64,000 nucleotides of DNA from an uncultured Acidimicrobiales bacterium (GCA_938002955.1 CALLAA010000071.1:1-64000); one strand, 5' to 3'; shown: positions 9,945 to 19,707, counted from the stretch's first letter. The notes: generated by a model from the sequence alone, not told the origin. Program-made: numbers and translations.

Positions 9945-10037
9945 CGGTCGGTCTGTCAAGGCCGGTGGCAAGGCCTGTTTGCGGGTGGGGTTCTTTACCA
10001 AACCGCTCGGTCTCGCCAGGCCGGTGGCAAGGCCTGT
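9945..10037 (+). repeat. Two direct copies (period 59 bp) of about 34 bp sharing AGGCCGGTGGCAAGGCCTGT
   Basis: Identical 20-mer at 9959..9978 and 10018..10037, each containing an AGGCC/GGCCT hairpin; upstream flanks are also similar. Confidence 0.85.
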
Positions 10038-10181
10038 GTATAGACGGCTTGCGCCCGCAGCGGCGCCGTCAGCGCGCGCCCGGAGGGACGGAGGGCGTTA
10101 CTCGGCCTCCGGCAGTCCGCAGAGCACACCGAGCGAAGCGAATGTGCGATTGCCGGGAGCGAGGAACGAGCGGGAAATACT

Positions 10182-10225
10182 CGAAATTGTTCGAAGTCAG
10201 AGAATCTGACTGAGGAACAATTTCG
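10182..10225 (-). terminator. Nested perfect inverted repeat spanning the aapP-like stop codon
   Basis: CGAAATTGTTC (10182..10192) pairs with GAACAATTTCG (10215..10225); inside it GTCAGA (10196..10201) pairs with TCTGAC (10205..10210). No clear U-tract. Confidence 0.6.
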
Positions 10226-10967
10226 TGCGGTCTTCGGTTGGGTTGGTGAAGAAGTGCTCTGGGGTGCCAACTTCGACGATCTCGCCGGACTCCATGAAGA
10301 TGATGCGGTCGGCGACTTCTCGGGCGAAGCCCATCTCGTGGGTTACGACCATCATGGTCATGCCGCCGCGAGCGAGGTCCTTCATAACCTCCAACACCTC
10401 GGAGATCATTTCTGGGTCGAGGGCCGATGTTGGCTCATCGAACAACATGATGCGTGGTTCCATGGCCAATGAGCGCGCAATCGCTACACGTTGCTGCTGG
10501 CCGCCGGACAGCTGGCCGGGGAACTTCGCGGCTTGCTCTGGAATGCCGACGCGCTCGAGCAGTTCCATTGCCTTGGTTTCCGCTTCGGCTTTGGGTTGCT
10601 TGCGAACCCAGCGTGGCGCAAGCGTGATGTTGTCCATGACGGTGAGATGGGGAAACAGGTTGAACTGCTGGAATACCATGCCCACGTCGGATCGGATCTT
10701 GTCGATGTTCCGGGTGTCGTTTGTGAGTTCGACACCATCGACGGCGATGGTGCCGCCTTGGTGAACTTCGAGACGGTTGATGCAACGAATCCACGTTGAC
10801 TTACCCGAACCAGATGGCCCGAGCACAACGACGACCTCACGCTCGGCGACCTGTGCGGTCACGCCTTTGAGCGCCTGGAAGTCGCCGTACCACTTGTCGA
10901 CGCCGTCCGACACAATCATGTCGGCGCGGCCAAGTTCCATGCCCGATGCGCTCATGTTCGCGGTCAT
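10197..10967 (-). CDS. Polar amino-acid ABC transporter ATP-binding protein (AapP/GlnQ-like)
   Basis: [12 protein letters not shown] Walker [19 protein letters not shown] signature, [14 protein letters not shown] Walker B; next to two permeases and an SBP. Confidence 0.93.
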   Translation of the reverse strand: MTANMSASGMELGRADMIVSDGVDKWYGDFQALKGVTAQVAEREVVVVLGPSGSGKSTWIRCINRLEVHQGGTIAVDGVELTNDTRNIDKIRSDVGMVFQQFNLFPHLTVMDNITLAPRWVRKQPKAEAETKAMELLERVGIPEQAAKFPGQLSGGQQQRVAIARSLAMEPRIMLFDEPTSALDPEMISEVLEVMKDLARGGMTMMVVTHEMGFAREVADRIIFMESGEIVEVGTPEHFFTNPTEDRTKLFLSQIL

Positions 10968-11031
10968 TGGTTAGCTCCTTGTTGCAGATTGGTTAGTGAC
11001 GCTGTGGTCGGTCCGAAATGTGACGGAAGGT

Positions 11032-12903
11032 TCATCGTGTACCCAGTCCGAGTCGCTTCTCGAGGCGCTGGCTGTACTTCGACATCGAGAACGCAACAAC
11101 GAAGTAGATCGCCGAAACAATGAGTAGCCCTTCACGCTTGGCCCCCACGAAATCGGTCTGTGCTGGGATCGTGTTGTTCGCGATGCGCAAGAAGTCGTTG
11201 AGGCCGATGATGGCCACGAGGGCGGTTTCCTTGAACGTTGCGATCGCCTGACCGACGAGCGGTGGAATAGACACTCGCAAGGCTTGCGGCAAGACAATGA
11301 AAGCCGTCCGCTGCGAGGTCGTCAGGCCCAACGCATCGGCTGCTTCGAACTGGCCTCGACGGATCGACTGCAAGCCGCCTCGGACGTTCTCGGCCAAATA
11401 GGCCGCCGAGAACAATCCGTAGCCGATGACAACGGCTGCGACCTTGGCTATCTCCATGCCTTCGGGCAAGAAGAACAGCAAGATGTTGGCGAAGAAGAAC
11501 AAGATGGTGATCAGTGGAACACCACGGATGATCTCGATGTAGCCGGTCGACAGAAGTCGGAAGATTGGAAGGTTCGACGTCCGACCGAGGGCCATGACGA
11601 CACCGATCGGGAAGCTCACGAGCAGAGTCAGCCATGCAATGAACAGCGTCAGCGTAAATCCGCCGAGGTACGTGTCCGACTGAATGTTCAGCGTTGATGG
11701 CGAGTTCACGGCTGTTACCAACCAGTGGAAGATCACCATGAAGATGACCCAGCCGGCGACATAGGCCCGGCGGGTGGCGTTATCTCGAGAGAAGTTGCTG
11801 GCAGCCAAACCGTAAAGGCCAAGGAACAACATGCTCAGGCGAGCCTTCTGCAGCATGGACCAGTTCGGCAAGAAGTCCAAGAACTCGATCCGACTTACCC
11901 AGGTGTAGACCGCAGCGAGCAGAATCGCAATGGCGAGCAGTCGACCGGTTTCCCCAATCGTGCTGCTGGACTGGGCCCAAAGAACAGCGCCGCCGATGAC
12001 GATGAACGCAAGCGCCATTGGAATGTCGGTGGAGAAGACGTGGTCGTAGTCGAAATCGGGGTCTCGCAGAATGATCCAGTTGGCAACGAACGGTGCAATC
12101 ACCCACAGCAGACCGAGGAAGCCCTTGGATGCCTGGGCAGGAAGGCGATCGCGAACGGCAAGTCCAACGAGGTGCGACACCACCAGGATCGCCCACATGA
12201 CCGTCCACGGCATCTGGGTCGAGAACGCAACGGTTCCCTCTTCGACGGTTGCTCGGCCATCCTCGCCGAGGAAGTAGTGCCCGTAGGGCACAACCCACAG
12301 CGAGATGACACCGATCAGCGCGAAACCGGACAGCACCCAGATCGACGGGATGAAGGTAGAACGACGCCGCTCCTCGCCGAAGCCAAACCAGATTGCAGCA
12401 CCGACGCCAAAGACGACGAGCGCCGCAATGATCCATCCCATTCGCCCGCTGCTTGAGAGCGGAGCCAACAAGCCAATCACACCGGCGGCCACGCCGATGT
12501 TCATCACCCAGATCGCAATGCGCTTCAGCGAGATGGTGCCACTCGCCCGGAAGATCGCTGCGGAGAAACCGGCGAGCCCGATGAGCGAGCCAAAGGCCAC
12601 CCAAATACGCACGAACTGGTCGAGCGGATACCCCTGAGCGGCCATCAGGCGCGAGTTGGTTGCAATGGCGTCCCACTGGCGCTCTTCACCGAGGATGAAC
12701 GCAAGAAGACCGCGGATCGTCAGGACGGCAATGACGCTGAAGACCACCGTAAGTACGGCGCTCGACGGCGACGAGAAGAGGTTCTTCTGGATCCAGACAC
12801 TCGGGGAGAGGCTCGGATCCTCCGGAGGGAGCGATGCTTCTTCGCTGTACTCGACCTCAAAATCCTCTGGTGTTAGGTTTGGAGGAACAACACTTGATGA
12901 CAT
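11032..12903 (-). CDS. Polar amino-acid ABC transporter permease (AapM-like) with long multi-TM N-terminal extension
   Basis: C-terminal HisM/AapM domain (GFTLTLFIAWLTLLVSFPIGVVMALGR...EIIRGVPLITILFF...AAYLAENVRGGLQSIRRGQFEAADALGL); about 370 aa upstream with additional TM helices. Confidence 0.88.
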   Translation of the reverse strand: MSSSVVPPNLTPEDFEVEYSEEASLPPEDPSLSPSVWIQKNLFSSPSSAVLTVVFSVIAVLTIRGLLAFILGEERQWDAIATNSRLMAAQGYPLDQFVRIWVAFGSLIGLAGFSAAIFRASGTISLKRIAIWVMNIGVAAGVIGLLAPLSSSGRMGWIIAALVVFGVGAAIWFGFGEERRRSTFIPSIWVLSGFALIGVISLWVVPYGHYFLGEDGRATVEEGTVAFSTQMPWTVMWAILVVSHLVGLAVRDRLPAQASKGFLGLLWVIAPFVANWIILRDPDFDYDHVFSTDIPMALAFIVIGGAVLWAQSSSTIGETGRLLAIAILLAAVYTWVSRIEFLDFLPNWSMLQKARLSMLFLGLYGLAASNFSRDNATRRAYVAGWVIFMVIFHWLVTAVNSPSTLNIQSDTYLGGFTLTLFIAWLTLLVSFPIGVVMALGRTSNLPIFRLLSTGYIEIIRGVPLITILFFFANILLFFLPEGMEIAKVAAVVIGYGLFSAAYLAENVRGGLQSIRRGQFEAADALGLTTSQRTAFIVLPQALRVSIPPLVGQAIATFKETALVAIIGLNDFLRIANNTIPAQTDFVGAKREGLLIVSAIYFVVAFSMSKYSQRLEKRLGLGTR

Positions 12904-12905
12904 AG

Positions 12906-14477
12906 CTATCGCTCCACGATCTTCATACGGACGTTAAAGAAATTGACGATCACCGAGATCGTGAGTGAACAACACAGGTAGAACGACATCCAGATCACGA
13001 AGACCGACAACGACTTGCCGCTCTGCGAGATCACCGTCTGCCCAATCTGGACGACTTCGGAAAGTCCAACCGCCACAGCAAGCGACGTGTTCTTTGTGAG
13101 GTTCAGGTACTGGTTGCCAAGCGGCGGCAGGGCCACTCGAAAGGCTTGGGGCAAGATGACCTTTCGAAGCGCCTGCGCCCGGCTCAAGCCAAGTGCTGCA
13201 GCCGCTTCGCTCTGGCCCTTCGCGACCGCAAGGATGCCGCCACGCACGATCTCGGCGATGAACGCCGCCGTGTAGAAGACGATGCCGAAGAAGACCGCGG
13301 CAAAGCCTTGTGACATGGTCAAGCCTTGGTCGCCATAGTTGGCGAAGTTGCCGGGCTGAACAATGTCGGGACGGGCCCAACCAAACGGAGCACCGTCACG
13401 GTCCCGTGCGACGCCATCAGCGTCGAGGAACTCGGGGTTGTCACCAAACTTGTCGGCCAAGACCCGAAACAGGTCGCTCGACGAGTTGACGATCCAGTCC
13501 GAGAAGCCGGGCCAGACAAGCCAGAGAAACGCAGCTGCTGCAGCGGCACCGACAAAGGCAAAGATCTGTCGGAACCAATCGTCGTCGGTCAGCGCGGCCA
13601 TACCGGCTGGAGTGCGACGACTGTCGCGGAACCGCTTCACCCACAGTGCAGCAGCAAAGAACGCGAGCGCAGTGAGTGCGACCTGCACGGCGACCTGGGG
13701 GATATTCGCGATCCCGTCGCTGATCGCCTGCAGCGGGCCACCAATGAAGCCAAACACGGGGTGGATGAACCAGCCCACGATGGCGAACAACAACAGGACG
13801 CCAAGGGTTGCCAGACCCGAGTACGACGGTTCGCCGGTGGCCTCTTGGGCCGCGATGCGGTTCTTCCGCACGAACCTGGCAACAACCAGGCCGATCAGCA
13901 TGAACACGAGCCATTGGTAGAAGCCGTCGGCGATGAAGACCCGGGGCATCGAAACGCCCTTGTTCGTGACGTGCAACCAGCCGTTGATAGGGCCGCTGTC
14001 GAGTTCGACTCGAGACAGCGAACCAAAGACTGCAAAGAGCAGGACGATCTGCACGATGAGCGGGATGTTGCGGATGGTCTCGACAAAGACCGATCCGACC
14101 CGATTCACAATCCAGTTGTTCGACAGTCGGGCAAGGCCGACGAGAATGCCGAGAATCGTGGCGGCCAAGATGCCCGAGATCGCGAGGCGGAATGTCGTGA
14201 CCATACCGACCCACAACGCACGACCACCGGTCGCTGGCTCGGTGTCGATACCTTCCGACACGTTGAAGCCTGCGGGCTGGCCGAGAAACTCAAAGCCGCT
14301 CGTGAGTCCCTTCGCTCGAAGGTTGTCGCCAGCTTCACGTGCGAGAAACCACGTGATGAAGATCAGCGTAAACAGCGTCGCAAGCTGAACGAGCCACTTC
14401 ACGACCGTGACATCGCGATAGAACGGCGGTTTGCCCGAAACTTCGAGACGCGACGCGGATGGTTCCGTCATTGTCAC
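12906..14477 (-). CDS. Polar amino-acid ABC transporter permease (AapQ-like)
   Basis: TFRLAISGILAATILGILVGLARLS...FVETIRNIPLIVQIVLLF...IAEIVRGGILAVAKGQSEAAAALGLSRAQALRKVILPQAFRVALPPLGNQYLNLTKNTSLAVAVGLSE. Confidence 0.92.
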   Translation of the reverse strand: MTMTEPSASRLEVSGKPPFYRDVTVVKWLVQLATLFTLIFITWFLAREAGDNLRAKGLTSGFEFLGQPAGFNVSEGIDTEPATGGRALWVGMVTTFRLAISGILAATILGILVGLARLSNNWIVNRVGSVFVETIRNIPLIVQIVLLFAVFGSLSRVELDSGPINGWLHVTNKGVSMPRVFIADGFYQWLVFMLIGLVVARFVRKNRIAAQEATGEPSYSGLATLGVLLLFAIVGWFIHPVFGFIGGPLQAISDGIANIPQVAVQVALTALAFFAAALWVKRFRDSRRTPAGMAALTDDDWFRQIFAFVGAAAAAAFLWLVWPGFSDWIVNSSSDLFRVLADKFGDNPEFLDADGVARDRDGAPFGWARPDIVQPGNFANYGDQGLTMSQGFAAVFFGIVFYTAAFIAEIVRGGILAVAKGQSEAAAALGLSRAQALRKVILPQAFRVALPPLGNQYLNLTKNTSLAVAVGLSEVVQIGQTVISQSGKSLSVFVIWMSFYLCCSLTISVIVNFFNVRMKIVER

Positions 14478-14521
14478 GATTGTCTCCCCTTTGAAACAGA
14501 TACGACCTGGGTAACGGAAAA

Positions 14522-14547
14522 GGGCCGGGAACCGAAGTTCCCGACCC
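14522..14547 (-). terminator. Intercistronic hairpin with UUCG tetraloop between the SBP gene and first permease gene
   Basis: Minus strand reads GGGTCGGGAAC-TTCG-GTTCCCGGCCC-TTTT; 11-bp stem with 10/11 Watson-Crick pairs (remaining pair G.U), C(UUCG)G loop and short U run. Confidence 0.75.
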
Positions 14548-14634
14548 TCATCGTCACTTCGTGCAGCGACCGTACAACGTCACTGCACACATCTCACAAT
14601 TCGGTGGCTTGAATTACCAAGCCGTTACACCGAA

Positions 14635-15813
14635 TTAACGTGCTGGTGGAGCGTAGAGCAAACCACCGTCGGTCCACTGGGTGTTTGCGCCTGCGCGCTC
14701 TACACCAAGTGGTGGCAACGATGCGTCGAAGATCTCGCCGTAGTTACCAACCTGGGCAATGACCTGGTAGAAGGCATCTGCGTTGAGACCCATGACGGTC
14801 TGGAGCTCGCCTTCGCCACCGAGGAGACGGATGATCTCTGCGTCACCGTTGACGAGCATGTCGTCGACGTTGCCGCTGTTTACGCCCTTCTCATCAGCGA
14901 TGAGGGTTGCGTATACGGTCCAGTTAACAGCGTCTGCCCAAGCCGAGTCGTTCTGACCGTATGTCGGTCCGAGTGGCTCCTTGGAGATTGGCTGTCCTGG
15001 GAAGATGACCCAGTCGTTTGGCTCGTTGACGGACTTACGTCCAACAAGTGCCGAACCATCGGTGGTGATGATGTCACATGCGCCAGCGATGAAGTTCTCC
15101 GTCACGATGTCGAAGTCCTCGAAGGTGTTGAGGGTGATCGAAACGCCTGCAGCGTCAGCTGCGTCGGAGATGTTCTTCTCGGTGGTGGTACCAGCGTTGG
15201 TGCAAACAACAGCGCCGTCGATGTCAGCTACGGTCGAAGACGACGAGAATCCGCTAGCGGCAGAAGCCATGAGCTGCTGTCCGTCGAAGTAGGTGGTCGG
15301 ACCAAAGTCCATGCCTACGTCGGTGTCACGGCTCTGGGTCCACGTGGTGTTACGCATGAGAACGTCGGCGTCACCGGTCTGGATGGCGGTGAAGCGCTCA
15401 GCTGCGGTGAGCTCAACAAAGTTGACTGCTTCTGCGTCGCCGAGCACAGCTGCGGCAACCGCACGACAGAAGTCAGCGTCGAAGCCGACCATGCGGCCAT
15501 CAGCGTTGGTGGTCGAGAAGCCGACACCAGCGCCAGAAACGCCACAGTTCAAGGTTCCACGAGCGATGACCTCGTCGAGAACGCTGCCCTGCGTGAGATC
15601 GACGCTCTCGTCGTCAGAGCCTGCATCGTCAGATCCAGCGTCGTCTGAGCCTGCATCGTCAGAGCCGGAATCGTCAGATCCCTCAGCGTCAGAATCAGAT
15701 GATGTGCTGTCGCCATCGGCGTTGTCTGCTGCGTCGTCGCTACCGCAAGCTGCGGCAAACATCGTGACAGCAAAGAGAACCGCCAACAGGCGGAACAGCT
15801 TTGTGTTCTTCAT
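14635..15813 (-). CDS. Polar amino-acid ABC transporter substrate-binding lipoprotein (AapJ-like)
   Basis: MKNTKLFRLLAVLFAVTMFAAACGSDD lipobox, then SBP_bac_3 features (GTLNCGVSGAGVGFSTTNADGRMVGFDADFCRAVAAAVLGD). Confidence 0.92.
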   Translation of the reverse strand: MKNTKLFRLLAVLFAVTMFAAACGSDDAADNADGDSTSSDSDAEGSDDSGSDDAGSDDAGSDDAGSDDESVDLTQGSVLDEVIARGTLNCGVSGAGVGFSTTNADGRMVGFDADFCRAVAAAVLGDAEAVNFVELTAAERFTAIQTGDADVLMRNTTWTQSRDTDVGMDFGPTTYFDGQQLMASAASGFSSSSTVADIDGAVVCTNAGTTTEKNISDAADAAGVSITLNTFEDFDIVTENFIAGACDIITTDGSALVGRKSVNEPNDWVIFPGQPISKEPLGPTYGQNDSAWADAVNWTVYATLIADEKGVNSGNVDDMLVNGDAEIIRLLGGEGELQTVMGLNADAFYQVIAQVGNYGEIFDASLPPLGVERAGANTQWTDGGLLYAPPAR

Positions 15814-15842
15814 TCGGATTTCCCTCCGTAAATTTTGTGAAA

Positions 15843-15858
15843 TGAACATCAGTGTTCA
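15843..15858. promoter_or_regulatory. Inverted repeat TGAACA-TCAG-TGTTCA upstream of the AapJ-like gene
   Basis: Perfect 6-bp arms, 4-bp spacer, 30 bp upstream of the start at 15813. Confidence 0.5.
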
Positions 15859-16007
15859 AACACACTTGTGCGGGCGCGATAATATCCACACAATTTGAAG
15901 CAGTGGTAGGCGGGGACGAACTTTGTCACCGTCGGTTCACGAAGTCTCAACACTGCAGAGTTCGACGCGCTGACCCCGAGAAGCGCTTCACTGACTACAT
16001 TCTGGTC

Positions 16008-16631
16008 ATGGCCGCACATCTCGTAGAACACGCCCTCGTTAGCGAACGCTTGACCCGATTGCGAATGGTGGCGACAAGCCGACCGGACTTTCGCCGGATC
16101 CTTTCGGAGCTGTCGACCTACGTCCTCTTCGACGCGTTGCGAATGATCGAGACAACCGAAATCGACATCGAGACACCCCTCGAGCCCACCACGGGAGCCG
16201 TCATTTCCAACTCTCCGCTCCTGATTCCGGTGATGAGAGCGGGTCTCGGCATGCTCGACGCCGCGCTTGACCTCCTTCCCGAATCGCGGGTTGGGTTCAT
16301 TGGGTTGAAGCGAGACGAGGAGACTCTGCTCCCCCACGCGTACGCGAACACCGTCCCCGACGACCTCGACGGCCAAAGCTGCCTCGTGCTCGATCCAATG
16401 CTCGCGACGGGCGGTTCGCTCGCTCACACATGCGCGCTCCTGAAGGACGCGAACGCTGGGACCATCACGGTCGCGTGTGTCTTGGCGAGCCCGGAAGGCA
16501 TCGAATTGATGCAATCGGAATACCCCAACATTGAGGTGTGGACAGCCGCGATTGACGAGGCGCTGAACGACGTTGGGTTCATCCGTCCCGGACTCGGCGA
16601 CGCCGGCGACCGACAGTTCGGCCTCTCGTAA
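16008..16631 (+). CDS. upp: Uracil phosphoribosyltransferase
   Basis: ILIPVMRAGLGM-type motif (LLIPVMRAGLGMLDAALDLLP), RVGFIGLKRDEET, LVLDPMLATGGSLAHT PRPP loop, IRPGLGDAGDRQFG. Confidence 0.92.
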   Translation: MAAHLVEHALVSERLTRLRMVATSRPDFRRILSELSTYVLFDALRMIETTEIDIETPLEPTTGAVISNSPLLIPVMRAGLGMLDAALDLLPESRVGFIGLKRDEETLLPHAYANTVPDDLDGQSCLVLDPMLATGGSLAHTCALLKDANAGTITVACVLASPEGIELMQSEYPNIEVWTAAIDEALNDVGFIRPGLGDAGDRQFGLS

Positions 16632-17203
16632 TGCTCGACCATGTCTTCGCCGATGCCATCGGCGCTATCCGCACCGCAATCGAGCTCGCAATGCTCGAGC
16701 GCCAAGCGGTCGAAGAGCGTTTCACGACCGATGCGTTGCTCGGCGACACCCGCTGGGAGACCTCGTACAGCATTCCCGGCGAAGGATCACCTCCACGCGT
16801 GCAAGCCGACATGACCTTGCTCTGGCCTACCTGGTCTCAGACCTCGTACCGCAGCTGGTTCCTGAGCGGCGAACTCGCCGAGGTACCGGCGATCGAAGCC
16901 GAGGTCGTCATGCGCGCCCAGGGCCTCGGCGGCCCTCCGAATCCAGCCGATGTTCTCGATGCCCTACCCGAGGCGTCGCCCGTGATGGGCCGGAACATGT
17001 TGGAACGAGTCGAGGGCGCAACCGTCGAAACGATCTACGGCGAGGACCTCAGCATTGCCACCTATGCCATCGACGTCTCGTACCTCGGCCAGTTTGAACT
17101 CCATACCGATGTGCTGGCCGACGGAAACCTGCTCGACGAAATGTTCCGGGCGGTCGGCGGCTGGATCTCCAGCACGCTCGTCGTGCTCTCCGATTGCGTC
17201 TGA
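16631..17203 (+). CDS. Hypothetical protein, translationally coupled to upp
   Basis: ORF of 190 aa; ATG overlaps the upp stop (TAATG). Confidence 0.7.
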   Translation: MLDHVFADAIGAIRTAIELAMLERQAVEERFTTDALLGDTRWETSYSIPGEGSPPRVQADMTLLWPTWSQTSYRSWFLSGELAEVPAIEAEVVMRAQGLGGPPNPADVLDALPEASPVMGRNMLERVEGATVETIYGEDLSIATYAIDVSYLGQFELHTDVLADGNLLDEMFRAVGGWISSTLVVLSDCV

Positions 17204-17206
17204 TCC

Positions 17207-17725
17207 ATGGCGAGCATTCCAACGCTGCATACCGAACGCCTCACGCTCCGGCCCATCGACGAAGCCGACTTCGACGCCGTCGCCGCGTTTTACGAGAGTG
17301 AGCAAAGCGCGATGTACGGAGGCCCGTGCGACCGGGCCACCGCCTGGCGCAAGTTCGCTGCGTGGTTCGGCCACTGGGAGCTTCGCGGCTACGGGCCGTG
17401 GGCGGTCGAACAGCGATCGACTGGCGAGTTCATTGGCTGGACTGGCCTCTGGTCACCCGAAGGTTGGCCCGAACCCGAGATCACCTACGCCCTTCTACCC
17501 GCACACCACGGTCAGGGGTTTGCGACCGAGGCCGCTGGTCGAGCGCTGCAATCGGCCTATGAGGATTTTGGCTGGACGACGGCGGTCAGCGTGATCGATG
17601 ACCGCAATACCGCATCGATCGCGCTCGTCGAACGCCTTGGCGCCAGTGCTGAATCAGCCGTAGACCTCTTTGGCCACCCGGCCCACATCTATAGACACCG
17701 GCAACCAGACAACACACCGGGTTAG
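17207..17725 (+). CDS. GNAT-family N-acetyltransferase (RimJ/RimL-like)
   Basis: TERLTLRPIDEADFDAVAAFY, PEPEITYALLPAHHGQGFATEAAGRAL, SVIDDRNTASIALVERLGA. Confidence 0.9.
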   Translation: MASIPTLHTERLTLRPIDEADFDAVAAFYESEQSAMYGGPCDRATAWRKFAAWFGHWELRGYGPWAVEQRSTGEFIGWTGLWSPEGWPEPEITYALLPAHHGQGFATEAAGRALQSAYEDFGWTTAVSVIDDRNTASIALVERLGASAESAVDLFGHPAHIYRHRQPDNTPG

Positions 17726-18561
17726 AGACCGCGGTTGACCTCTCCGAGATCGTCGTAGGTCGGATCGCGCTTTTCCATCTGGGCCCCGAACGACTCCATC
17801 AGGTCGGTCGGTTGGAACATGCCGGTTTGCCACGCTGCCATGTACTGCAGCGAATCGGCCACCGAATGATCGCGGGTGTAGTTGATCATCTCTTTGCTGC
17901 CGTGCACGGCCAACGGCGACCTCGACGCAATGCGCTGAGCAATCTCCAAGACCCCATCGAGCATCGTTTCATGATCGGCGTAGACCTCGTTGACCAACCC
18001 GACTTCTTTCGCCCGCGCCGCCGGCATGCGATCACCGGTGTAGGCCAGTTCGCGGACGATTCCTTCGGGGATCAACTTGGGTAGACGCTGGAGCGTGCCG
18101 ACGTCGGCGGTCATGCCGATGTTGATCTCGTGAATACAAAACCACGCGTCCTCGGTGGCGTATCGCATGTCGCATGCGGTGACCATGTCGACGGCTCCAC
18201 CAACGACGCCGCCTTGCATTGCGGCGAGGACGGGCATCCGAGCTCGTTCGAACGCGGTGAACGTGTCCTGGAGGTGCAAGACGTTGTAGCGAAAGTTCGC
18301 TCGAGCCCGACCCACCTCGACGTCGGGGTTGTTGTTGAGGTCGCCCCCGGTGAACACGCTGATGTCCATCCCGGCGCTGAAATGGCGCCCAGTCGACGAG
18401 ACGACCATGGCCCGGGCGGCGCCCCGGTTACTGATTTCGTCGACGAGTTGGGGCAACTCGCGCCAGAACTCTGGCGTCATTGAATTCAGTTCGTCGGGAC
18501 GATTGAGCACGATGTGCGCAATACCTTCGGACTCGGTTACCTCGAAGCACTGACTACCCAT
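17722..18561 (-). CDS. Enoyl-CoA hydratase/isomerase family protein
   Basis: IAHIVLNRPDELNSM, STGRHFSAGMDIS, MQGGVVGGAVDMVTACDMRYAT. Confidence 0.9.
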   Translation of the reverse strand: MGSQCFEVTESEGIAHIVLNRPDELNSMTPEFWRELPQLVDEISNRGAARAMVVSSTGRHFSAGMDISVFTGGDLNNNPDVEVGRARANFRYNVLHLQDTFTAFERARMPVLAAMQGGVVGGAVDMVTACDMRYATEDAWFCIHEINIGMTADVGTLQRLPKLIPEGIVRELAYTGDRMPAARAKEVGLVNEVYADHETMLDGVLEIAQRIASRSPLAVHGSKEMINYTRDHSVADSLQYMAAWQTGMFQPTDLMESFGAQMEKRDPTYDDLGEVNRGL

Positions 18562-18569
18562 AGTCTCCC

Positions 18570-19697
18570 CTATGCCCGATCTGCAAACGGTGCGTCGTCA
18601 CCCTCGACGAGGTCGAAGTTGACGTATTCCTCGGCGGTGTCTTCGTAGTTCTCGAACTCGATAACACCAATGTCGGTGAACCGGTCGCGCAACCAGCCGT
18701 CTCCGGCGTCGAGCAAGCCAAGCTTGCGACAGTTCGGCACGATCTTTGCGAAGAGGAGGCGCTGGAATGCTTTCATCTCCCATGGCATTGCGAGCAGGTG
18801 CGTCACCATGTCGCGCTGATCGACACCGACGCGTTCCCAGACCTCTTGGCGCATGAAGCGATCCCGCATACGAAGCGCTGCGTCAAAGGCAAACTCCTGA
18901 CGTTCACGAATCTCGGAACTGTTCATGCCGTCATAGACCTCTTGCAAACTCAACACGCCAAAGGCGACATGGCGAGCTTCATCGGCCATCACGTATCGAA
19001 GCAGCTGCTTAAGCAGTGGCTCGTTCGTCGTCGAGTGCACGAAACCAAACGCTGCGAGGGCGAGCCCCTCGACCATGATCTGCATGCCGAGGTAGGTCAT
19101 GTCCCAGCGGTCATCGTTGATGATCTCATCGAGCAACAGTCGAAGATGGGGGTTGATCGGGTAGGCGCCGCCAAGCTTCTCGTTTGTGTATCGACTGAAC
19201 ACTTCGACGTGGCGGGCCTCGTCGACCACCTGTGTAGCGGCGTAATACTTGGCATCGATCCATGGCACGGTCTCGACGATCTTTGCGGTGCACAACAACG
19301 CGCCCTGCTCGCCATGGAGAAACTGACTCAGACTCCACTTGAACGACTCGATGTCGACTTCGTGGCGCTTCTTGTCATCGAAGTTGTAGAGCGGCGAGTC
19401 GGGGTTGTCGTAGAAGTACTCGAGCTCGAATGGGTCGGTCGTTGGTTCGTAGGTGTCGAGATCGACATCGGTGTCCCAGGGCAGGTCGGTCGTCCCGTTC
19501 CACTGCGACCGCTTGGCCTTTTCGTACAGCTTGTCGAGCGCGGCTCGTTGGCCTTTGCCGTAATCCCAGGTGAACAAGGCGTCGGCATTGTCCTTCACGG
19601 CGTGCAACACCTCATCGGGGTCGACGTTTGCTTTCGCGATCTCGAGAATCCGTTCCGGGTCGTTGATGTCGATGGCGTGTGGATCGGTGATGGTCAT
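18570..19697 (-). CDS. Ferritin-like diiron protein
   Basis: Two DEARH motifs (VVDEARHVEVF, MADEARHVAFG) plus GEQGAL and MVEGLAL glutamates, the four-helix carboxylate diiron pattern. Start ATG 19697. Confidence 0.82.
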   Translation of the reverse strand: MTITDPHAIDINDPERILEIAKANVDPDEVLHAVKDNADALFTWDYGKGQRAALDKLYEKAKRSQWNGTTDLPWDTDVDLDTYEPTTDPFELEYFYDNPDSPLYNFDDKKRHEVDIESFKWSLSQFLHGEQGALLCTAKIVETVPWIDAKYYAATQVVDEARHVEVFSRYTNEKLGGAYPINPHLRLLLDEIINDDRWDMTYLGMQIMVEGLALAAFGFVHSTTNEPLLKQLLRYVMADEARHVAFGVLSLQEVYDGMNSSEIRERQEFAFDAALRMRDRFMRQEVWERVGVDQRDMVTHLLAMPWEMKAFQRLLFAKIVPNCRKLGLLDAGDGWLRDRFTDIGVIEFENYEDTAEEYVNFDLVEGDDAPFADRA

Positions 19698-19707
19698 AAG
19701 AGTTTCC

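Noticed and set aside
13326-14612. 428-aa plus-strand ORF antisense to the AapQ-like permease
   Set aside because: Shadow ORF with low-complexity charged composition; the sense strand is a clear permease.
15594-15720. Repeat-rich stretch as a possible CRISPR-like array
   Set aside because: Units are 15-bp in-frame codon repeats encoding an acidic lipoprotein linker; no spacer structure.
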